Source: JAYQPQ01 sp038145405 (lineage in GTDB: Bacteria; Pseudomonadota; Gammaproteobacteria; Pseudomonadales; GM7GCV1). Taken from it: a stretch of 5,178 nucleotides of DNA. The notes under the pieces were generated by a model. The model made no database searches and was not told the origin of the DNA. It worked only from the letters and a program-made list of their open reading frames with translations. Below are positions 1-5,178 of the stretch, in pieces (positions within the stretch are counted from its first letter, which is position 1; each line of letters begins with the position of its first letter). The position numbers and the translations under genes were made by a program. The stretch is from NCBI GenBank assembly GCA_038145405.1, contig JAYQPQ010000088.1, positions 1 to 5,178 on the forward strand, in the 5' to 3' direction.

Positions 1-1679
1 AAGCCCTCATTAAATTCGCCCAAAGGGTCACCATCAATCAAACTATCGATCAGGAAACCGCGACCCTGGTTGTCGAAGAGTTGGGCCACGTTGCCGTGCC
101 GGTATCGGCGGAAGAACAGGAACAGCAGATGCTCGAGCGGCTGCGTGCCGATGTCGAGGGCGACGAACCGCGTGCGGTAGTCGTGACGGTGATGGGTCAC
201 GTCGACCACGGCAAGACCTCCCTGCTCGATTACATACGCAAGACCAAGGTGGCAGCGGGTGAGGCGGGTGGAATTACCCAGCATATTGGTGCCTATCGGG
301 TGGACACCTCCCACGGTCAGATCACCTTCCTGGATACCCCCGGCCACGCCGCCTTTACCGCCATGCGTGCTCGCGGCGCCCAGGTTACCGATGTGGTGAT
401 TCTGGTGGTAGCAGCTGACGACGGTGTTATGCCGCAGACCAAGGAAGCGGTCCAGCACGCCAAAGTGGCCGGCGTGCCGCTGGTGGTGGCGATGAACAAG
501 ATCGACAAGGAAGGTGCGGATCCCGATCGGGTCAAGAGCGAGCTGGCTTCGATCGACGTCATCCCCGAAGACTGGGGCGGCGATACCCAGTTCATCAAGG
601 TTTCAGCCCACACCGGCGAAGGCGTGGAAGAGCTGCTGGAGTCGGTAGCCGTGCAGGCCGAATTGATGGAGCTGCGGGCGCCGGTCAAGGGTTCCGCCCA
701 GGGCGTCATTATCGAATCGCGTATGGAAAAAGGCCGGGGTGTGGTTTGTACCGCCCTGGTGCAGAAGGGCACCCTGTCGCGCGGCGACATTTTTCTTGCC
801 GGCAATACTGTGGGTCGCGTGCGTGCCATGACCGACGACCGCGGCGAGCAGGTGAATTCCGCTGGGCCCTCGGTGCCGGTTGAGATTCTTGGATTGGATG
901 ATATTCCCGAAGCAGGCGACGAGTTCCTCGTCGTCAGCGACGAGCGCAAGGCCCGCGAGATTGCCCAAACTCGTCAGTCCAAGCAGCAGCAGGAGCGCTT
1001 GTCGCGCCAGCAGTCGCAAAATCTGGAAAACATTTTCGCTAATCTAGGCGAGGGCGTGGCCAAGCAGTCGATATTGCCCATCGTGCTTAAGGCCGATGTG
1101 CAGGGCTCATTGCAGGCTATCAGTGGCGCCCTGGAGGAAATGGGCAACGACGAGGTCGCCGTTCGCATCATGTCGTCCGGGGTAGGCGGTATCAGCGAAT
1201 CCGATGTCAACCTGGCGCTGGCAACCGGCTCCATCATTCTCGGTTTCAACGTTCGCGCCGATAAGACGGCACGCGATCGCGCTGAGGCGGAAAAGATTGA
1301 AATTCGTTATTACAGCGTCATCTACCAACTGATCGACGAAGTGCGCCAGGCCCTCAGTGGCATGCTGGAGCCGGAGACCAGGGAAGAGATTGTCGGCATT
1401 GCCGAAGTGCGCGATGTGTTTCGTTCACCGCGCTTTGGTCAGGTGGCCGGTTGTATGGTGATCGAGGGCACGGTCTATCGCAACAAGCCCATTCGCGTGC
1501 TGCGCGACAACGTGGTGATCTTTCAGGGTCAGCTGGAATCCTTGCGCCGCTTTAAGGACGACGTGGGTGAAGTGCGTACCGGCCTGGAATGCGGTATTGG
1601 CGTGAAGGACTATAACGACGTGCAGCCGGGTGACATGATCGAGGTGTACGACGTCACCAAGGTAAGCCGGGAACTCTGA
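1..1679 (+). CDS. infB: Translation initiation factor IF2, 5'-truncated by window edge
   Basis: This is the GTPase that brings formyl-methionyl initiator tRNA to the 30S subunit and promotes 50S joining. The frame is open from base 3, giving 558 visible codons to TGA at 1677-1679; the N-terminal part lies upstream of the window. A TTG at 81 is internal, because conserved IF2 sequence (TINQTIDQETATLVVEELGH) precedes and spans it. All G motifs are present: G1 GHVDHGKT (195-218), G2 GGITQ (267-281), G3 DTPGH (333-347), G4 NKID (495-506) and G5 SAHTG (603-617). The beta-barrel domain II follows, then domain III (from about VLKADVQGS) and the C-terminal fMet-tRNA-binding domain. That last domain keeps the RRFKDD stretch and Glu-Cys-Gly at 1587-1595, which match residues implicated in fMet-tRNA recognition in the family. 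No frameshift or missing key residue is seen. In related bacteria nusA lies directly upstream. Identification is very secure. Confidence 0.98.
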   Translation, partial: ALIKFAQRVTINQTIDQETATLVVEELGHVAVPVSAEEQEQQMLERLRADVEGDEPRAVVVTVMGHVDHGKTSLLDYIRKTKVAAGEAGGITQHIGAYRVDTSHGQITFLDTPGHAAFTAMRARGAQVTDVVILVVAADDGVMPQTKEAVQHAKVAGVPLVVAMNKIDKEGADPDRVKSELASIDVIPEDWGGDTQFIKVSAHTGEGVEELLESVAVQAELMELRAPVKGSAQGVIIESRMEKGRGVVCTALVQKGTLSRGDIFLAGNTVGRVRAMTDDRGEQVNSAGPSVPVEILGLDDIPEAGDEFLVVSDERKAREIAQTRQSKQQQERLSRQQSQNLENIFANLGEGVAKQSILPIVLKADVQGSLQAISGALEEMGNDEVAVRIMSSGVGGISESDVNLALATGSIILGFNVRADKTARDRAEAEKIEIRYYSVIYQLIDEVRQALSGMLEPETREEIVGIAEVRDVFRSPRFGQVAGCMVIEGTVYRNKPIRVLRDNVVIFQGQLESLRRFKDDVGEVRTGLECGIGVKDYNDVQPGDMIEVYDVTKVSREL

Positions 1680-1699
1680 GTCGGCCCGCTGGGTGCGAC
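1680..1699 (+). other. Small hairpin in the infB-rbfA gap
   Basis: Directly after the infB stop codon, GTCGGCCC (1680-1687) can pair with GGGT (1691-1694) and CGAC (1696-1699). This gives 8 base pairs including one G-U, with G1695 bulged and a GCT loop. No T-tract follows, so it is not a typical intrinsic terminator. It ends 3 nt before the rbfA Shine-Dalgarno and could mark an mRNA processing site or modulate rbfA translation. GC-rich DNA forms such stems by chance, so its role is unproven. Confidence 0.35.
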
Positions 1700-1702
1700 G
1701 GC

Positions 1703-1708
1703 AGGAGG
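1703..1708 (+). promoter_or_regulatory. Ribosome binding site of rbfA
   Basis: AGGAGG, a full match to the core anti-Shine-Dalgarno complement, lies 8 nt before ATG 1717. It decides the start: an in-frame GTG at 1693 lies upstream of this site and would add eight residues not typical of RbfA. Confidence 0.9.
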
Positions 1709-1716
1709 AGCCTGTT

Positions 1717-2091
1717 ATGAACCACGATTTTGACCGCGCCGAGCGAGTCGGCGACACCTTGCTGCGCGAGCTCGCGCTGCTGATTCAGCGCGAGTTGCGC
1801 GACCCGCGCCTGGGTATGGTGAATGTCACTGCCGTCAAGGTAACCAAGGACCTCAAGCACGCACGCGTTTTCGTCACCTTCGTCGAGACGGGCGGCGAGC
1901 AGAAAATTCTGCAGCAGATTGAGGTGCTCAATCGGGCGGCAGGTTTCCTGCGTGCCGAATTGACGCATCACATGACCATGCGCGTTATTCCCAAACTGCA
2001 TTTTGAATTCGATGAATCCGTGCTTTACGGCGCGCGCATGACCAAGCTCATCGAGAAAGTGCGGGCCCGCGACACCCAGCAGGACGATTGA
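1717..2091 (+). CDS. rbfA: 30S ribosome-binding factor RbfA
   Basis: RbfA is a cytoplasmic assembly factor that binds the immature 30S subunit near the 5' end region of 16S rRNA (helix 1) and supports late 16S processing, notably at low temperature. The product is 124 aa, slightly shorter than the 133 aa of E. coli because the charged C-terminal tail is shorter. Family signatures are RVGDTLLRELALLIQRELRDPRLG in the N-terminal helix region, a beta segment HARVFVTF (about 48-55), and the interrupted helix-kink-helix of the KH-like fold with the kink motif Ala74-Ala75-Gly76. It closes with RVIPKLHFEFDES. The ATG at 1717 is chosen for its strong ribosome binding site and fit to the family N-terminus. 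The gene follows infB by 37 nt and precedes truB by 4 nt, so it is almost surely co-transcribed with both. Confidence 0.97.
   Translation: MNHDFDRAERVGDTLLRELALLIQRELRDPRLGMVNVTAVKVTKDLKHARVFVTFVETGGEQKILQQIEVLNRAAGFLRAELTHHMTMRVIPKLHFEFDESVLYGARMTKLIEKVRARDTQQDD
2081..2084 (+). promoter_or_regulatory. Likely ribosome binding site of truB inside rbfA
   Basis: AGGA lies within the last codons of rbfA, 11 nt before the TTG start at 2096. The long spacing and the rare start codon suggest weak independent initiation. Translational coupling to rbfA termination 4 nt upstream would compensate (inference). Confidence 0.55.
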
Positions 2092-2095
2092 CTGC

Positions 2096-3040
2096 TTGGC
2101 GCGCGGAGCCGGACGCGGCCGTCCCCTGAGCGGCGTGCTGGTGCTGGACAAGGCCTCCGGCATGACATCCAATCGCGCGCTGCAGTTGGCCAAGCGTCTG
2201 TTTGATGCCAACAAGGCCGGTCATACCGGCGCCCTCGATCCCCTGGCTACCGGTGTATTGCCGATTTGCTTTGGCGAAGCCACCAAGTTTTCCCAGTTTC
2301 TGCTCGACGCCGACAAGGGCTACCGGATCACGGCTTGCTTTGGCCGGTCCACCACCACCCTCGACGCCGAGGGCGAGGTGACTGGTGAACGGGATGCCTC
2401 GGCACTGACCGGCGGCCAGCTGGAGCAGGCGCTGGCCGAATTTCGCGGTTGGATTGATCAAATTCCCCCCATGTACTCCGCACTCAAGCAAGACGGCAGA
2501 CCGCTCTACGAATTGGCACGGCGGGGCGAGGAAGTCGAGCGCCAGCCGCGCCGGGTTCGGGTCGATCGGCTCGAGCTGCTCGAATTCAGTTCGGGACCGC
2601 TGGCCAGTGCGACACTGGAGGTGGATTGCAGCAAGGGCTTCTACATCCGCAGTTTGATCGCCGACCTGGGCGAGCGCCTGGGAACCGGGGCACATGTCAC
2701 CGCGCTGCGCCGTATTCGTGCCGGGAATTACCTGTTGCAGGACGCCCATTCCCTGGAGTCGCTGGAGCTGGAGCGCGGCGGCGCCGAAGCGGCAGTGCTG
2801 GACCGCCAGCTGCTGCCGCTGGACAGCCCCTTGGCAGCCCTGCCGTCAGTTATTCTGGACGGCAGTTCTGCGGAATTTTTTATTCAAGGTCAATCAGTTA
2901 TAGTCGCCGAGGTCTATCGTTTTGGCGTGGAAGGCGATATAGTGCGCGTCTTCGCCGAGGGAGGTTCTTTCCTTGGCGTTGCCGAGGTTTCGGATGGTGG
3001 TCGGGTCAAACCCAAACGACTCATTGCCAGCCGCTCGTAA
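2096..3040 (+). CDS. truB: tRNA pseudouridine(55) synthase TruB
   Basis: TruB isomerises uridine 55 in the T-loop of elongator tRNAs to pseudouridine and acts as a tRNA-folding chaperone. The product is 314 aa, the same length as in E. coli. The catalytic domain shows GVLVLDKASGMTSN (13-26), then the motif GHTGALDPLATG with the nucleophile Asp48. Tyr76 (DKGYR), the QIPPMYSALK stretch (122-131) and the KGFYIR motif with the active-site arginine at about 185 also match the family. A C-terminal PUA domain (about 250-314) ends in GRVKPKRLI. The TTG start is preferred because it aligns residue for residue with the E. coli N-terminus and no ATG or GTG lies before the conserved core; the first ATG is Met23, inside a motif. 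The gap after rbfA is 4 nt. The last 200 bases are visibly more AT-rich than the rest of the gene, without breaking the frame. Confidence 0.97.
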   Translation: MARGAGRGRPLSGVLVLDKASGMTSNRALQLAKRLFDANKAGHTGALDPLATGVLPICFGEATKFSQFLLDADKGYRITACFGRSTTTLDAEGEVTGERDASALTGGQLEQALAEFRGWIDQIPPMYSALKQDGRPLYELARRGEEVERQPRRVRVDRLELLEFSSGPLASATLEVDCSKGFYIRSLIADLGERLGTGAHVTALRRIRAGNYLLQDAHSLESLELERGGAEAAVLDRQLLPLDSPLAALPSVILDGSSAEFFIQGQSVIVAEVYRFGVEGDIVRVFAEGGSFLGVAEVSDGGRVKPKRLIASRS

Positions 3041-3060
3041 CGTACTAGAGAGGCGCCTGT

Positions 3061-3098
3061 AAATATGCACGGGTGTCCTTGCTTAACAAGGCATATTT
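3061..3098 (+). promoter_or_regulatory. Stem-loop in the rpsO leader, candidate S15 autoregulatory element
   Basis: AAATATGC (3061-3068) is perfectly complementary to GCATATTT (3091-3098). Inside it, CTTG (3078-3081) pairs with CAAG (3087-3090) around a 5-nt CTTAA loop, leaving bases 3069-3077 as a 9-nt bulge. The element ends 2 nt before the rpsO Shine-Dalgarno. In E. coli the rpsO leader folds into a pseudoknot bound by S15, which represses its own translation. A structured leader in the same place makes a similar role plausible here, but the sequence alone does not show S15 binding. No T-tract follows, so a terminator is unlikely. Confidence 0.5.
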
Positions 3099-3100
3099 CC

Positions 3101-3106
3101 AGGAGA
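3101..3106 (+). promoter_or_regulatory. Ribosome binding site of rpsO
   Basis: AGGAGA lies 7 nt before ATG 3114, a good match and near-ideal spacing for a highly expressed ribosomal protein gene. It sits just outside the leader stem and overlaps bases that could pair with the start-codon region. Confidence 0.9.
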
Positions 3107-3113
3107 CAGACAG

Positions 3114-3383
3114 ATGTCTTTGACTGCAGTTGAGAAAGCAGAAATCGTTAAGGCCTTTGGAGCCAGCGAAACCGATACCGGCTCCACAGAAGTGCAGGTT
3201 GCACTGCTGACCGCCAACATCAATAAACTTCAATCCCATTTCGGCGATCACAAGAAGGATCACCATTCACGACGCGGTCTGATCCGCATGGTGAACCAGC
3301 GCCGCAAACTGTTGGATTACCTCAAAATCAAGAATGCGTCGGGCTATGCCGAACTGATCGAAAAACTCGGCCTGCGACGCTGA
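3114..3383 (+). CDS. rpsO: Small ribosomal subunit protein uS15
   Basis: S15 binds the central domain of 16S rRNA (helices 20-22) early in 30S assembly and forms an inter-subunit bridge with the 50S. The 89-aa length is the family norm. The whole protein follows the four-helix S15 pattern. DTGSTEVQVALLT is the conserved first part of the rRNA-binding surface. HKKDHHSRRGL carries the His and Asp-His-His-Ser residues that contact 16S rRNA, and RRKLLDYLK and LIEKLGLRR complete the C-terminal helices. The ATG start gives MSLTAVEK, close to the E. coli MSLSTEAT. It lies 73 nt after truB and 41 nt before pnp, the conserved rpsO-pnp pairing. It is probably transcribed both from the upstream operon and, as in E. 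coli, from a closer promoter not clearly identified here. Confidence 0.98.
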   Translation: MSLTAVEKAEIVKAFGASETDTGSTEVQVALLTANINKLQSHFGDHKKDHHSRRGLIRMVNQRRKLLDYLKIKNASGYAELIEKLGLRR

Positions 3384-3389
3384 TGCTAA

Positions 3390-3405
3390 GCCATCGATGG
3401 ATGGC
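3390..3405 (+). other. Hairpin in the rpsO-pnp spacer
   Basis: GCCATC (3390-3395) pairs perfectly with GATGGC (3400-3405) around a GATG loop, 6 nt after the rpsO stop. The following bases (GTAACAAGAAGG) are not a T-tract, so termination by this element alone is unlikely. It may protect the 3' end of an rpsO transcript after cleavage, or act as a small processing site upstream of pnp. The function is inferred from position only. Confidence 0.45.
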
Positions 3406-3410
3406 GTAAC

Positions 3411-3420
3411 AAGAAGGTGA
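3411..3420 (+). promoter_or_regulatory. Ribosome binding site of pnp
   Basis: AAGAAGGTGA differs by one base from the extended consensus AAGGAGGTGA, and its AAGG core ends 7 nt before GTG 3425. It supports that GTG as start. The GTG-like bases within this site (3417-3419) are not in the pnp frame. Confidence 0.75.
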
Positions 3421-3424
3421 ATAA

Positions 3425-5178
3425 GTGAATCCGATAATTAAGAAATTCCAATTTGGCAAACATAGCGTTGCCCTGGAGACGGGACGTATTGCCCGCCAGG
3501 CCACCGGCGCCGTTATGGTGACCATGGATGACGTCAGTGTGCTTTGTACCGTGGTCGGTGCAAAGGATCAGAAACCCGGCCAGGATTTTTTCCCGCTGGC
3601 TGTTTTTTACCAGGAAAAGACCTATGCGGCCGGCCGTATTCCCGGTGGCTTTTTCAAGCGCGAAGGTCGTCCGAGCGAGAAGGAGACTCTGACCTCCCGA
3701 CTGATCGACCGTCCACTGCGTCCGCTCTTCCCCAAGGGCTTTATGAACGAAGTGCAGGTGATCTGTACGGTCATGTCAGCCGACAAGAACATCGACCCGG
3801 ATATTCCGGCCCTGATCGGTGCCTCTGCGGCCCTGGCCATTTCGGGCATTCCCTTTGACGGTCCGGTTGGCGCGGCACGCATCGGCTTTACACAGGAGCA
3901 GGGCTACCTGCTTAACCCGACCTTTGCGGAACTGAAAGGCTCCGAACTGGACATGGTGGTGGCGGGTACCCGCGACGCTGTGCTGATGGTGGAATCCGAA
4001 GCCAAGGAGCTGCCGGAAGACATCATGCTGGGCGCCGTACTGTTCGCCCACCAGGAAATGCAGAAGGTTATCCAGGTCATCGAAGAACTGGCAGCTGAAG
4101 CTGGCAAGCCGCGTTGGGATTGGCAGCCTGCCACGGTCAATAGCGACCTGCAGCAAGCCGTTGCCGACGCCTGTCGCCAGCAGCTCGAAGCAGCCTACCA
4201 GATCATCGAGAAGCAGGCGCGTCAGTCGGCTATTGCCGAACTGCGCAGCCAGGTAGTAGCCCAGCTCGCCAATGAAGAGCAGGGCATCAGTGCGGCCGAA
4301 GTGGCCGGCCTGTTCGGCAAACTGGAGAAATCCATCGTACGCGGCCGGGTTATCGCCGGTGAACCCCGCATCGACGGACGCGACAACAAGACGGTGCGTC
4401 CCATCAGCGTCGAAGTAGGCGTGCTGCCCAAGGCGCACGGTTCGGCTCTGTTTACCCGCGGCGAAACGCAGGCTCTAGTTGCCGCAACCCTGGGTTCCCA
4501 GCGCGATTCCATGATCATCGACGCCCTCGAAGGCGAGCGCAAAGATCCCTTCATGCTGCATTACAACTTCCCGCCCTATTCAGTCGGTGAAGCCGGTCGT
4601 ATGGCAGGCCCGGGTCGTCGTGAAATTGGTCACGGACGCCTCGCGCGTCGTGGTATTGCCGCCATGCTGCCTACCATCGAGCAGTTCCCCTACGCCATCC
4701 GGGTGGTGTCGGAAATCACCGAGTCCAACGGTTCCAGCTCCATGGCTTCGGTCTGTGGTTCCAGCCTGGCGCTGATGGATGCCGGTGTGCCGCTGAAGGC
4801 ACCGGTGGCTGGCGTTGCCATGGGTCTGGTCAAGGAAGCCGATGGCTTTGCTGTACTGACCGACATTCTCGGTGACGAGGATCACCTCGGCGACATGGAT
4901 TTTAAGGTCGCCGGAAGCGCCAATGGCGTGACCGCCCTGCAGATGGATATCAAGATCCAGGGTATTACCGAAGAGATCATGGAAGTCGCACTGCAGCAGG
5001 CGCTGAGCGCCCGTCTGCATATCCTCGCCGAGATGAATCGCGTGCTGGATGCTTCGCGTGCCGAAGTGTCGCAAAACGCCCCGCGCCTACACACGATCCG
5101 CATCGATCAGGACAAGATCCGCGATGTTATTGGTAAGGGCGGCGCCATGATTCGCTCCATTACCGAGGAGTCCGGTGC
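3425..5178 (+). CDS. pnp: Polyribonucleotide nucleotidyltransferase (PNPase), 3'-truncated by window edge
   Basis: PNPase is a trimeric 3'-to-5' phosphorolytic exoribonuclease that releases nucleoside diphosphates from RNA and can also add tails; in E. coli it joins the RNase E degradosome. There are 584 complete codons before the edge; the family is about 700 aa. The first RNase PH-like core (about 10-140) contains FFKREGRPSE (76-85) and LIDRPLRPLFP. A helical linker domain follows (about 150-315). The second, catalytic core (about 325-545) has Arg398, Arg399 and His403 in RREIGH, Ser437-439 in ESNGSSS, and the metal/catalytic residues Asp486, Asp492 and Lys494 in EDHLGDMDFK. These match the E. 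coli residue numbers. The KH domain begins at the right edge with its GKGG loop (570-573); the S1 domain lies beyond. GTG 3425 is the start: a TAA in the same frame directly precedes it, and MNPIIKKFQFG matches the E. coli N-terminus. The frame was checked at points throughout and has no shift. Confidence 0.98.
   Translation, partial: MNPIIKKFQFGKHSVALETGRIARQATGAVMVTMDDVSVLCTVVGAKDQKPGQDFFPLAVFYQEKTYAAGRIPGGFFKREGRPSEKETLTSRLIDRPLRPLFPKGFMNEVQVICTVMSADKNIDPDIPALIGASAALAISGIPFDGPVGAARIGFTQEQGYLLNPTFAELKGSELDMVVAGTRDAVLMVESEAKELPEDIMLGAVLFAHQEMQKVIQVIEELAAEAGKPRWDWQPATVNSDLQQAVADACRQQLEAAYQIIEKQARQSAIAELRSQVVAQLANEEQGISAAEVAGLFGKLEKSIVRGRVIAGEPRIDGRDNKTVRPISVEVGVLPKAHGSALFTRGETQALVAATLGSQRDSMIIDALEGERKDPFMLHYNFPPYSVGEAGRMAGPGRREIGHGRLARRGIAAMLPTIEQFPYAIRVVSEITESNGSSSMASVCGSSLALMDAGVPLKAPVAGVAMGLVKEADGFAVLTDILGDEDHLGDMDFKVAGSANGVTALQMDIKIQGITEEIMEVALQQALSARLHILAEMNRVLDASRAEVSQNAPRLHTIRIDQDKIRDVIGKGGAMIRSITEESG

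Noticed and set aside
317..949. Minus-strand open frame (about 210 codons) opposite infB
   Set aside because: The region encodes the IF2 G domain on the plus strand; the antisense product is Ser/Thr/Arg/Pro-rich with no motif and no clear ribosome binding site.
2048..2749. Long minus-strand open frame (about 233 codons) opposite truB
   Set aside because: It lies wholly antisense to a well-conserved truB and rbfA end, has no recognisable domain, and is what GC-rich codon bias produces on the opposite strand.
2876..2882. TTTTTTA run in truB as a possible programmed frameshift site
   Set aside because: The heptamer is out of phase for classical -1 slippage (the real codons are TTT TTT ATT), and TruB is full length and matches the family through its PUA domain in the normal frame.
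2866..2943. AT-rich patch at the truB 3' end with two TATAGT hexamers (2899-2904, 2938-2943)
   Set aside because: Neither hexamer has a convincing -35 box at proper spacing; the patch is coding sequence of the PUA domain. It remains a place to look if 5'-end mapping shows a start there.
3061..3405. Leader stem and spacer hairpin as intrinsic terminators
   Set aside because: Neither stem is followed by a run of T residues, and both lie inside what looks like a continuous operon.
3650..3661. PNPase FFKR instead of the E. coli FFRR at the channel constriction
   Set aside because: Lys at this position occurs in other bacterial PNPases (as I recall, Bacillus has KR too), so the change is conservative and not unusual.
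3776..4438. Minus-strand open frame (about 220 codons) opposite pnp
   Set aside because: It is antisense to conserved PNPase, has composition typical of a shadow frame rich in His, Gln and Leu, and resembles no known family.

Overview
The window is a compact, all-plus-strand block of bacterial housekeeping genes in the order infB (3' part) - rbfA - truB - rpsO - pnp (5' part). This is the distal half of the classical nusA-infB-rbfA-truB-rpsO-pnp operon. The five proteins read closely like their E. coli counterparts. TruB is 314 aa and S15 is 89 aa, and the catalytic residues of TruB and PNPase fall at the same residue numbers as in E. coli. This suggests a gammaproteobacterium. The GC-rich coding sequence and the wording of the proteins would suit a Pseudomonadales/Cellvibrionales-like lineage, but that finer placement is a guess from memory.

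Layout: bases 1-1679 encode the C-terminal 558 codons of translation initiation factor IF2, from just before the G domain to the stop. After a 37-nt gap containing a small hairpin and a strong Shine-Dalgarno comes rbfA (1717-2091). The truB gene follows 4 nt later with a TTG start (2096-3040). A 73-nt non-coding leader (3041-3113) with an 8-bp stem precedes rpsO (3114-3383). A 41-nt gap with a 6-bp hairpin then leads to pnp, which starts with GTG at 3425 and runs off the right edge at the beginning of its KH domain. No stretch above 300 bases lacks a gene.

The genes form one functional theme. IF2 places initiator tRNA on the 30S subunit. RbfA matures 16S rRNA in the 30S. TruB makes pseudouridine 55 in tRNA. 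S15 is a primary 16S-binding protein. PNPase degrades and trims RNA. Co-transcription would couple ribosome assembly, translation initiation and RNA turnover.

I found no mobile element, CRISPR array, tRNA, foreign gene or new system. The coding frames are intact where checked. The parts worth a second look are the short untranslated regions: the rpsO leader, which could form a pseudoknot or a start-codon hairpin suited to S15 autoregulation, and the very short rpsO-pnp spacer, which has no room for the long RNase III-processed hairpin known from E. coli.
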